Positions 33,600-43,214 of a stretch of 64,000 nt of DNA are shown here, one piece after another. Location: contig NC_037257.1 of the NCBI RefSeq assembly GCF_000002425.4, positions 12,324,748-12,388,747 of the forward strand. The letters are read 5' to 3'. The stretch comes from Physcomitrium patens. Taxonomy: Eukaryota; Streptophyta; Bryopsida; Funariales; Funariaceae. The first letter of the stretch is position 1, and each line of letters opens with the position of its first letter. The notes beneath the pieces are model-generated. The model searched no databases, was not told the origin of the DNA, and saw only the letters and a program-made list of their open reading frames with translations. Position numbers and translations under genes: made by a program.

Positions 33600-34250
33600 T
33601 GTAAATTTTATAAATGCTACTATAGCCGCCTTCACGATAATATATGTGATTAAGCATCAAAAATCTACTCCATATCATCCTTGTGGAAATAGACACATAA
33701 AAAAGATCAATGGAATTTTGTGCAAGGTCTTGACTAAGACAATTTTGGGGGTGGATATCGATTGGGAGACCAAACTCTTTGTGGCTTTATAGGCGTATCG
33801 TACTGCATATAAAGTAACTACCAACACTACTCCATTCCAACTAGTTTACGGACAAGAGACAATTTTATCTATCAAGTTGGAGGTTCAAAGTTTACGGATT
33901 GTCTTAGATGAACGTCTCAATGCCAACAAGTCAATACACTCTCAATTGGCAAAATTCGAGGAATTGGATGAAATACGGGCTATAGCTCTTTTCAACATGG
34001 AAGCAACTCAAAAACGGAGGAAGAATTATTATGATAGTGAACTGCGTTTGAAGATTTTTATGTCCAATGATTTTGTATTACTATATGATAGCCAGTTTAC
34101 TCATTTTTTGGATAAATTCTATATTTGCTGGCATGGACCATATCGAGTGATTGAAGGCTTTTCCAATGGATCTGTTCAATTGGAGGATTTTATGGGCCAT
34201 CGATTCAATACCTGCATTAACGGGAACCAATTACAGTTATTTAATACATA
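33600..34250 (+). pseudogene. C-terminal integrase of element H
   Basis: It begins inside the core domain. The motif STPYHPCGNRHIKKING corresponds to the catalytic-glutamate region, but Glu is replaced by Lys (a G-to-A change). AYRTAYKVTTNTTPFQLVYG and the C-terminal GPYRVIEG module follow, then a stop at 34248-34250. There is no chromodomain after GPY/F. One internal stop is at about 33790. Confidence 0.8.
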
Positions 34251-34582
34251 AAAATCGAGACGGATTTTCATTTTTTTGGAGGGAAGTGACTTCGAATGGA
34301 CTCAGGATAGACCTAGGTATGGTATAAGTGCATTAGGGTGTAGAAGTGGCTGAAAGGATAGTTAATAATTACTAATATGTCAAATGGGATGGAGGTGAGA
34401 AACAGACAGTATGGATAACATGTTGTCATTATGACTAAGTAGTAAGAAAATAGGAATGGGGAACCAATTAGAGGTCATTTTGTGGTGTGATTTTGGGTTG
34501 TTTTTTTTGAGATTGATATTTCTTGTGTTTCTTGTGTATTCGAAAGTAATAATTTCATTTAGAGTTTGAGAGAGGGAGCATC

Positions 34583-35922
34583 ATGGCAATTGAAAGTGCA
34601 AAGCGAGCTACAGACAAAGAAGACAATGGCCAAAATATGAGAGCTAAACGCACATCAAAACCACCTTTTATGATAATTGTTACTAATATAGAGCCGATGA
34701 AGTTAGATATGTATTGAACATTGAGAAGAATAAGAGACTTTTAGAATGTACAAGTGTTCTAATTTTTGTACTAGTCAGATTGCTTACCATCAATTAATGT
34801 GTCATTAGTGGAGGAATATATTGTAAATTATGACCCGGAGGATAGATCGAGTGTCGTACAAGGGCAATTTATCTAGATTGATAGAACAATCCTGGAAAAG
34901 GTGCTGTTTTTCATCATTAGAGAAATTGCGATAGGAGTTGATGATTCAAGCAACTTCAGTCCAGGAAGATATTTCAAAGGAGGTATATCGGCCTTTGAGA
35001 GGAGCCAAGGTTGGCAGACTGCTGCGGCAATTTCATCAAAACTTATAGAATGTTTTTGTTTTGTGGTGAGGCGGTTAGGATTGTACCAATATCCTACATA
35101 TATATCCAAATGGTTATTGTATGCAGCGCTAGGGGCGCTTGAAGGGATGGTGCTCAACTGGACAACTTACGTAGCCACTTGTATTCATGCGGAGATATGA
35201 GCAAAGTGGAAATTGGAGAAGTTCACATATTTGCTTTGTTTCAATTATGTGTATTTTGTGATCGCGCACTTATTACATCAAACACCTCTAATAGAGGAAA
35301 GTCTTGTACTAGTTCTAGTACATCCGTAAAGAGAACAAAATTTATTGACACAGAATGTCAATATAGTGGATGTAATACACAAAATTGGAGAGTCAAGTCG
35401 TATAGTGGCACAAGAGGTCATTCCAATTATTGAATTAGAACGGATTCCAATTTTTTTTACAGTGGAAGAGAAGAATGAAATCCCAATTTTGATGGATATT
35501 AATCAGTTGGCATTTCCATAGGGTTGATTGTCTAAAGTAATATCTCTTAAGAATGCTTTATTGAAGCATATTTCACAAATACATTGTATGGTGCGAGCAT
35601 TGGATGTAGAAGGCAATAGCAAATAGAATTTAGAAGACAACAAGAAAGTGATATCAGAGCAAAATTGAAGAATTGAAAAGCAATAACAGACTATAAAAGA
35701 AATTGGGGAATCAAGCTGGTATTGGAGCGAAAATTGGTTCACCAATATGAGTCTTGGACGAAAGATAAAGAACACATCTTATGGATTGTGGAAGAACAAC
35801 GGGATGAATTGATTTAGAATCGCAAGACATGGATTTGGAATGGAAGAAACTCAAATGCCAGTTGCAAGCAAAAGAGGACAAGGCAGAGTTATTGATGAAA
35901 GAATAAGCGGTATTGAGTGACT
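34583..35922 (+). pseudogene. Extra ORF of element H after integrase, 5' part
   Basis: The ATG at 34583 starts a frame broken by several stops and frame changes but clearly protein-like. A basic N-terminus precedes a 99-codon open block at 34901-35200 (GVDDSSNFSPGRYFKGG ... GLYQYPTYISKWLLYAALGALE). A coiled-coil-like Lys/Glu/Gln-rich region starts near 35830. It is cut by element B and continues at 42435. I do not recognise the domain. OTA-type elements often carry an extra ORF after pol, which fits the position. Confidence 0.55.
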
Positions 35923-35960
35923 GTTAGGGACATAGTCCTTAGACCTTTCTAGAGACAAGT

Positions 35961-35978
35961 TTCTAGAACCTTCTAGAA
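35961..35978 (+). promoter_or_regulatory. Perfect four-unit heat-shock element in the B LTR
   Basis: TTCTAGAACCTTCTAGAA equals TTCnnGAAnnTTCnnGAA, the canonical inverted nGAAn array bound by heat-shock factors. The same 18 bases occur in the 3' LTR at 42024-42041. Several GAAGCTTC units lie closer to the TATA box (about 36136-36191). Heat regulation is inferred by analogy with the Arabidopsis element ONSEN. Confidence 0.6.
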
Positions 35979-36225
35979 AGAAGTCTCTAGAAACTTCTAA
36001 AAGATTCCTTGAATATTCTCTTAGAATATTCTTCAAAGATTCTATAAAGATTCTTTGAAGATTCCCTAAAGATTCCCTTAGAAGGCTCTAGAAGTTTCTT
36101 AGAATATTCTAGTAGATCCTAGGAAGTTACTTGAGAAGCTTCCTAGCTCTTGGGTAGTTGCTCGAGAAGCTTCATAGTTCTTGGGAAGCTTCTTGATGCG
36201 CTTCCTTAGAACCATAGGCCAGTAG

Positions 36226-36268
36226 TATATATAGGAGTCGAGGCTGAAGAGTTCTTCAGTCTCGACAA
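36226..36268 (+). promoter_or_regulatory. TATA box, start-site palindrome and predicted RNA 5' end of B
   Basis: TATATATA (36226-36233) is 32 bases before AGTCTCGACAA (36258-36268). Between them GTCGAGGCTGAAG and CTTCAGTCTCGAC form an inverted repeat with one mismatch, in the same place as the A palindrome but with different sequence. Confidence 0.75.
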
Positions 36269-36397
36269 CACATCTCTTGAAGCTCTAGCTCAATTCTCTT
36301 GGCGTTGCTCTTGTACTCATCTGATAATCTAGTTCTTGTCATTTCTTCTTGAACTTCTTGTTTGGATTTCTTGTTTGTATTTTTGGTCCATGACAGT

Positions 36398-36408
36398 TTG
36401 TCGAGACT
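36398..36408 (+). promoter_or_regulatory. Self-complementary primer-binding site of B
   Basis: TTGTCGAGACT lies two bases after the LTR and is the exact reverse complement of 36258-36268. The sequence differs from the A site, yet both partners changed together, which is strong evidence for a base-pairing function. Confidence 0.8.
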
Positions 36409-36419
36409 ACCTTTATCTT

Positions 36420-36523
36420 AATATCAGAGCTGAATCCTTCTTGTTTGAGAGCGGATTACCCCTCTTCTTGAAGGTATTCTAGCACTTTAGGAGTTGCGGA
36501 TTACCTTCTTCTAAACTGATATT
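36420..36523 (+). promoter_or_regulatory. Leader structural unit 1 of B
   Basis: 104 bases closed by AATATCAG / CTGATATT. The first inner hairpin is GAGAG/CTCTTC around GCGGATTACCC; the second is TTTAGGAG/CTTCTAAA around TTGCGGATTACC. Confidence 0.75.
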
Positions 36524-36534
36524 TTCTGAATCAC

Positions 36535-36638
36535 AATATCAGAGCTTAGTTCTTTGAGACAGAGAGTGGACTACCCCTTTCCTTGGAGATACTTGAGCGT
36601 TCTAAGGGTTGCGGATTACCCTCTCTTGGACTGATATT
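36535..36638 (+). promoter_or_regulatory. Leader structural unit 2 of B
   Basis: 104 bases, same closing stem, with GTGGACTACCCC and TTGCGGATTACCC in the two inner hairpins. Confidence 0.75.
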
Positions 36639-36686
36639 AATTCCTTCTTTTTGTTTAGCATAGCTAGTAGAAAAGACTGTTAACAT

Positions 36687-36793
36687 CGATTTCAGAGCTT
36701 TGTCTTCTTGATAGAGTGCGGATTATCCCTCTTCTCGAAAGCATTGAGGCATTTTTAGAGGTTGCGGATTATCCTCCTCTAAAACTGAAATCG
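36687..36793 (+). promoter_or_regulatory. Leader structural unit 3 of B, with covarying closing stem
   Basis: Closed by CGATTTCAG / CTGAAATCG, a perfect 9-bp stem that differs from units 1 and 2 on both sides. The second inner hairpin TTTTAGAGG / CCTCTAAAA is also perfect. Confidence 0.75.
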
Positions 36794-36912
36794 TTTAGTG
36801 TTTTTTTTCTTTTCTCCGAGTAGGTTTTAGTGACAGGTAGTGCTACAATTTTCTCCAAGAGACTAAGCAATTCCTTCTTCTCTCAAAATTTTAATCCATC
36901 TATTCTCTAAAT

Positions 36913-37962
36913 ATGGAAGTAGACCAGGTCATAGACAGTGCATCTCCACAAGTAGACAATAGAGTGGCAACTCTTGCAGATCTTCAAGCTCTTATGAATA
37001 GTGTACGAAAGGAGATTGCATTTCTTCGCAATCCAAGTAAAGAACCTCAAATTGATCTAGTGACCGAAGAAGCTAGACGCGAAATTCATAGCCTACAACA
37101 AGAGATTAATCGACTGAGAGAAGCAAGACATGTATCACATACGACCCCTATAGATACTTCAAGGATTAGTACGAAAGAACCAAAAGCGAGTATGCTAGAC
37201 AAGTTTGACGAAACAAGAGCCAACTTTCGAGGTTTTGTGCAACAAGTACGGCTTTACCTACGCCTATACCCTTCTCGTTATCCGAATGGATTTACCCAAG
37301 TTGCTTTCATGGGTACTCTTCTATCAGAAAATGCTCGCTCTTGGTTTGCTCCACTATTGGAGAAGGATTCTCCAATATTGTACGACCTAGAGGCTTTCAT
37401 AGAGAGACTTACTGCTGCGTTTGGAGATAACGATCGACAAAAGGTGGCTGAAAGAAAGATACAAAATTTGCGACAAGGATCACGTTCTGCTGCAATCTAT
37501 GCTGCAGAATTTCAACAGCTTACATGTGATCTTGATTGGAATGATAAGGCGTTCATGACACGATTTTGATATGGACTAAGAGATGATGTCAAGAACTTAT
37601 TGATCACCATGCCTAAGGCGGATACTTTAGAAGAACTTATATCTCAGGCAATTATTTGTGACAACCGCCTCTTTGAATTACGACAAGAAAGACGATCAAG
37701 CTGGAGAAATGATGGAGCATTTGCTACATTTTCAAAAGGTCCAGAGAATCACTCCACAGATCTTGAATCCATGCAAATTGATGCGATACGTTTCAAACCC
37801 CTCACAGCTGAGGAAAGGAAGCGACAGTTTGAACAAAACTTGTGTTTATATTGCGGAGAAGTGGGCCATAAAGCTGTAGATTGTTGGAAGAAACAGAAGC
37901 CTCAAACAACAAGACTCAGGAGTACAAGCATGCAGGAAAACAAGGACGCCCAACCACAATAG
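36913..37962 (+). pseudogene. gag of B (349 codons, one nonsense change)
   Basis: The ATG at 36913 follows the leader units. Residues 1-80 are helical and coiled-coil-like (REIHSLQQEINRLREARH). The capsid-like gag domain spans 95-220. TGA at 37567-37569 replaces Trp in the RF-W-YGLRDD context. The zinc knuckle CLYCGEVGHKAVDC is intact at 37843-37884. The frame ends at TAG 37960-37962 in the context CAA-TAG-GGACCGTG, conserved in A1. Pol overlaps it in the -1 frame from 37872. Confidence 0.88.
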
Positions 37963-40900
37963 GGACCGTGCGGTTGGACATCTCAACATCCAAAATTAAT
38001 CAAGGTTCCTTTCTCTCAGCTCAACCTTCAGATTGTTTTATGGTACCTTTACATCTGGGTATTCAAGAACTACAAGTCGATGCTTTATTAGACTCGGGTG
38101 CATCCGCTTGCTTTATAGATGAAGAGTTTGCCAAGCTTCACAATATTTCTCTTGTAAAGAAACTTAAGCCTGTCCATGTAGAAGTCATAGACGGACGACC
38201 ATTGTCTTCGGGCAATGTTATCCATGAAACTAAACCATTGAAGGTACGTCTTGAAAACCATGAGAGAAATATTGTGTTTAATGTTATCAAGACCCCTTCA
38301 TGTCCTATCATTTTGGGACTATCTTGGCTTGATAGATATAATCCATTGATAGATTGGAAGTTGCGAAAAGTGACATTTCCAACAAACTCCTTGAAGGTGG
38401 AATCTGTCAAGACAATGTCTAGAAACAAATCCTTGTTTATAGGTGCAAGGGCTTTCATGAAGGAAGCCAAGCAAAATACACCTCTTGTCACCTTCGCAAC
38501 TCTGACTCGAGAAGATGCAACTCCGACTTTGGTTATTCCAAAGCAGTATGAAGAATTCAAAGATGTCTTTAAAAAGAAGAATGCTGATATGCTGCCAGAG
38601 CATCGACCCTATGACTGTGCCATTGAATTGCAAGAAGGAGCACAACCACCTTTTGGACCAATCTACAATTTATCGCAGATGGAGTTGACTGAGTTGCGGA
38701 AGTACATTGACGAGAATTTAGCCAAGAACTTCATCCGTCATTCGAAGTCGCCAGCTGGGGCACCAATCTTATTTGTGAAGAAGAAGGATGGCTCACTACG
38801 GATGTGCGTGGACTATCGAGGTCTCAACAAGGTGACAAAAAAGAATCGCTACCCACTGCCTTTGATCTCTGGTCTTCTAGAACAACTTGGGCGTGCAAGG
38901 ATCTTTACAAAGATTGACCTGAGGGGAGCTTACAACCTTGTGCGAATCAAGGAAAGAGATGAATGGAAGACAGCTTTCCGAACAAGGTATGGCCATTTTG
39001 AATACAATGTCATGCCATTTGGTCTTACTAATGCCCCAGCGGTCTTTCAACACATGATGAATGACATCTTTCGAGAGCATCTAGACGATTTTGTTGTCAT
39101 CTATCTAGATGATATTTTGATATTTTCTAAGAACGAGGAAAAACATGAGAAGCACGTTCGTTTGGTACTCAAAAAACTACGGGAGCGAGGACTCTATGCC
39201 AAATTGGAGAAGTGCTTATTTTACCAAACTGAGATGGAGTTTTTGGGATTCATTGCGACTACGGAAGGCTTGAAGATGGATCCAAAGAAGGTGGAAGCAA
39301 TCATGTCTTGGGAAGTTCCAAAGACGGTTAGGGACGTATAATATTTTTTTGGATTTGCTAACTACTATCGGATCTTCATCAAGAATTATTCTCAAGTTGC
39401 TGCCCCCTTCACTCGGTTAATGTGCAAGGACAAGCTCTAATGGGGACCTATCGCAGAAAAAACATTTCAAGATTTGAAGATGGTATTTACTACAGCTCCA
39501 ATCTTGGTACATCCGGACTTTACAAAGGCCTTTTATTTGGAGACAGATGCTTCGGATTTTGCTTTGGGAGCTGTACTTTCACAGATGGGCGTAGATGAGA
39601 AGCTCCATCCACTTGCGTTCTATTCTCGAAAATTCTCTGCTGCTGAGATCAACTATGAGATCCACGATAAGGAACTCCTTGCTATAGTAGATTCTTTCCA
39701 AGAGTGGCACCACTTTCTCGAAGGAACTGCACATCGAGTGACCGTATATATAGATCACAAGAATTTGGAGTATTTTATGTCGGCTCGGGTTTTGAATCGG
39801 CGTCAAGCTCGGTGGAGTATGTCGCTATCCAGGTTCAACTTTGTTATTACTTATCGGCCTGGGAAGCAACAAGGGTTGTCCGATGCATTATCAAGGAGAT
39901 CATATCTCGCGCCAAAGGCTGGAGATGCAGCATTTGATCAACAGTGCACGACATTGTTGAAGCCAGAGAAATTTCGGCTCAACGCAGCTATTGTACCAAT
40001 TGATGCTGACTTCCTCGACCAGGTACGGGCCGCAACCATTGAAGATTCTCTAGCCCTTGATATCAAACAACATATTAGTGATGATAAATTCAAGATGGAA
40101 GGAGATCTAGTATATTTCGAAGAGCGGTTGTATATCCCAAAAGGGCCAACACAACTCCGAGTTCTTCAATCTCATCATGACTTTCCAGCTGCGGGACATT
40201 TTGGATTCAATAAGACCTTGGAACTTATTTCCCGTGATTTTTGGTGGCCTCAAATGTGGAAGGATGTGAAAGATTTTGTTGTATCTTGTGACATTTGTTC
40301 AAGATCCAAAAACCCTCGACATCGGCCTTATGGACTTCTACAGCCATTGCCTATTCTGCGCCGACTATGGTCTTCGGTTTCCATGGACTTTATTACGGAT
40401 CTACCACCATCGAATTCATTTGACAGCATTTTTGTTGTCGTAGATCGGCTTACAAAGATGGCGCATTTTGTCCCTTGCAAGAAGACATCGTCAAGCGAAG
40501 ACACAGCAAGACTCTTTCTTGATAATGTGTATCGATATCATGGTCTACCAGATGATATCGTATCGGATCGAGGAACCCAGTTTGTGTCAAAGTTTTGGAA
40601 ATCTCTTTTTGAAATATTGAAGGTGGATATCAAGCTTTCTTCGGCATTTCATCCTCAAACCGACGGCCAAACAGAACGGGTGAATCAAGTTTTAGAGCAA
40701 TATTTACGTTGCACCATCAACTATCAACAAGATGATTGGGTCGCATATCTACCGCTAGCCGAGTTCGCATATAACAACACCTTTCATGCGTCAAGTCAAC
40801 AAACGCCATTTTTTTTCAATTATGGATACCATCCGAAGCTTGACTTATGGAGTTCGTCAACGATTAACAATCCGGCAGCTGAAGGATTGGTGAAGGAGCT

Positions 40901-41435
40901 TTCGCAGCTTCGAACTACATTGAAGCTTCAATTGCAAACTGCCCAAGAATCTTACAAGACGTCCGCGGATAAATTTCGGAATTAGGCACCTAAATTCACG
41001 ATTGGAAACAAAGTTTGGCTGCTTCGACGAAATATTAAGACCAAGCGGCCATGTGATAAATTGGACTATCGAAGATTGGGACCATTTGTTATCCAGAAGT
41101 AAATCAATCCTGTACGGTATCGTCTGGAGTTACCAGCTTCTATGAAGGTACATCCTGTCTTTCATGTTTCTTTGTTGGAGCCTTATCGAGAATCGTCTTT
41201 TCCTGGAAGAGTACAATGTCCACCACCTAGCATAGAAATAGAGAACCACGAAGAATACGAGGTGGAAAAGGTCCTGGATTCACGGCAAAGACGGGGTAAA
41301 TTAGAATACTTTGTGCATTGGAACGGTTACGATATTAATCAACGAACATGGGAGCCGGCCGAAAATCTCGCGAATGCGCCGCAAAAGGTACAGGAGTTTC
41401 ATCGACGATATCCTGAGAAACCCAAGCCGGTTTGA
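37872..41435 (+). pseudogene. pol of B (PR-RT-RH-IN-chromodomain), four nonsense changes
   Basis: The frame opens at 37872, 91 bases before gag ends, in -1 register. Protease active site DSGAS is at 38091. RT has [20 protein letters not shown] and YLDD at 39102-39113. RNase H begins with ETDASDFALGAVLSQM near 39540. Integrase has the HHCC finger (about 40175-40325), MDFITDLPP, SDRGTQFVSKFW and [26 protein letters not shown] is near 41075. The chromodomain at about 41250-41420 has [11 protein letters not shown] and [16 protein letters not shown], with aromatic cage residues Tyr, Trp and Tyr present. Stops at 39339, 39438, 40983 and 41101 all fit Gln CAA/CAG changed to TAA/TAG. Confidence 0.9.
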
Positions 41436-41586
41436 CGATAGCTTCTTACTGAAGCTTGGTCATCCAGAAAACAGAAAAGAGGAGAGAGCACCACCAAAAT
41501 CCATAGTTGATGTAGTCATTCTCTCCAAGATAGCGTAGAACTTTGTTAGTAGCCCAGGTTTGTTCTTATTGTTTTAGCCTTTGAAT

Positions 41587-41934
41587 ATGGATAGCCAAGA
41601 TACTACACTTGTCATGTCATCTCAAGCAACTAGCTCACGAAGACGACCGAGAGATGAAGAACCGCTTGCACCACGACGACGTCGAAGGATTCCGAGCTAC
41701 AGATCGCTGATGATTGTATTTGAGGTCGAGCCTGCCTACAATGGTCAGCCAGAAGGAGTGTTTGCAGGACAATTTCACAATGAAGACACGGAGGTTCATG
41801 CTTGGTGAGAAGTTGAAGGCGTGGGCCACTACCATTGGCTTCAAGGACCATTGAATCACTTGCCTTGTGAACAACAATTGGAGTTCATAGCAGAATTTAT
41901 GCGACAGATCTTCATTTTCTTGCGTTGGTATTGA
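41587..41934 (+). pseudogene. Third ORF of B (unknown function), one nonsense change
   Basis: The ATG is at 41587, 151 bases after the pol stop. It spans 115 codons to TGA 41932-41934, with an internal TGA at 41806-41808. The N-terminal third has two Arg clusters (SSRRRPRDEE and APRRRRRIP) resembling a nuclear localisation signal. The C-terminal half carries GVFAGQFHNED and the block HYHWLQGPLNHL followed by an aliphatic helix, aligning with HYRWLRGPINHL in the A-family ORF. It has no signal peptide or transmembrane segment. The best full-length homologue here is in E (53197-53550). Confidence 0.7.
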
Positions 41935-41970
41935 CTGACGATAACATTGCTTCTCGGAGACCTCGAAGCT

Positions 41971-41984
41971 AAAAGAGGAGGTGA
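41971..41984 (+). other. Polypurine tract of B
   Basis: aaaagaggaggtga directly before the 3' LTR start TGTTAGGG. Confidence 0.8.
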
Positions 41985-42434
41985 TGTTAGGGACATAGTC
42001 CTTAGACCTTTCTAGAGACAAGTTTCTAGAACCTTCTAGAAAGAAGTCTCTAGAAACTTCCAAAAGATTCTCTAAAGATTCTCTAAAGATTCTTTAAAGA
42101 TTCCCTAAAGATTTCCTTAGAAGGCTCTAGAAGATTCTTAGAATATTCTAGTAGATTCTAGGAAGTTACTTGAGAAGCTTCCTAGCTCTTGGGTAGTTGC
42201 TCGAGAAGCTTCATAGTTCTTGGGAAGCTTCTTGATGCGCTTCCTTAGAACCATAGGCCAGTAGTATATATAGGAGTCGAGGCTGAAGAGTTCTTCAGTC
42301 TCGACAACACATCTCTTGAAGCTCTAGCTCAATTCTCTTGGCGTTGCTCTTGTACTCATCTGATAATCTAGTTCTTGTCATTTCTTCTTGAACTTCTTGT
42401 TTAGATTTCTTGTTTGTATTTTTGGTCCGTGACA
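41985..42434 (+). repeat. 3' LTR of element B
   Basis: 450 bases, ending CCGTGACA. It is 23 bases shorter than the 5' LTR, from fewer AGATTC/ATATTC repeats in U3; otherwise nearly identical. It includes the heat-shock-like 18-mer at 42024-42041. Confidence 0.92.
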
Positions 42435-42438
42435 ATGA

Positions 42439-42805
42439 CCAATCCACATGCAAAATGGAGAAGTTGAGGTTCAAAATCAAAGATTTACAAGTTGAGGTGG
42501 CAAAATTGACAAAAGAATTAATTGTGAAGAGCCGATCACAAGCGCCAATTGAAGATATTCCAGAATGGATGAATCAGTAGCAGCATCAGTTAGAACTCCG
42601 TGATGCCTAGATCTTGAAATTAGAGGTTCAAATCCGTGAATTGGGAGAGTATAATGAAGATCTCTCAAACTAGTTGAGGAAGGAGTCGATGGATGGATTC
42701 GAGGAGGAGGAAGATTTACATTTAGAACTAAAATTGGTAGAATCCACATTAGATAATGCAGCAAATGATCAATTGGGTGGGCTAGAGGAAATAGTAACTT
42801 TGTAG
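42439..42805 (+). pseudogene. Extra ORF of element H, 3' part
   Basis: Heptad-like Leu/Ile/Lys/Glu spacing over about 120 codons suggests a coiled coil. In-frame TAGs near 42578, 42608 and 42674 break it. It joins the 5' part at 34583-35922 once B and one target-site copy are discounted. Function unknown. Confidence 0.55.
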
Positions 42806-43214
42806 AGTTTTGTTAAGTAGTTTTTAGATAGGTAATAATTGTGTGTTTGCGAGGACGCTGCATAGATAGGAATAAGGCTATGTAGAATAGATATTAATTT
42901 GTTTCTGTAAGATATTGATAAAATAGACTAATAGTCAGTAGAATAGTCAATTCAAGAGGACGGATGGTTAATTTAGTTATTAAAAGTAGTTAATTATAGG
43001 ATTACGATTAGAATCTCAGAATAAAGAGAAAGGATATAGGAGTTGTAGAATTTAGTCTGAGTGCCAGACTGTGATAGTCATGAGTTGGGATAAGCTTGGT
43101 GCTACCTGTTTGTTTCTTTATTTCTTTGTTTCTTTGTTGTTGAAAAATAATGGATAGTTTCTGAATACTAAGTAGTGAGTGTGTAGAATAAATCAGAGAT
43201 TGATTTATGAGTTA

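Larger units (their letters stand above)
33598..35922 (+). mobile_element. Element H, second segment
   Basis: Resumes element H after the array, starting inside integrase, and runs to the 5' edge of element B. Confidence 0.8.
35923..36395 (+). repeat. 5' LTR of element B
   Basis: Starts TGTTAGGG and ends CCATGACA. U3 is packed with TTCTAGAA/GAAGCTTC palindromes and short AAAGATTC repeats that vary in number between the two LTRs. TATA is at 36226-36233. Confidence 0.92.
35923..42434 (+). mobile_element. Element B: nearly complete young chromodomain Ty3/gypsy element
   Basis: 6512 bases: LTR (473), primer site, three leader units, gag, pol, third ORF, polypurine tract, LTR (450). Flanks gtgac (35918-35922) and atgac (42435-42439) match at four of five bases, giving a target-site duplication inside the extra ORF of element H. 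The LTRs differ by about five substitutions over their last roughly 370 bases by eye, plus length change in the U3 repeats. It is the youngest and best-coding element in the window, but still has about six nonsense changes. Confidence 0.92.

Noticed and set aside
35940-36200. Short repeats in the B LTR as a CRISPR-like or satellite array
   Set aside because: The repeats are irregular TTCTAGAA/AAGATTC motifs confined to LTR U3 and present in both LTRs; they are promoter repeats.
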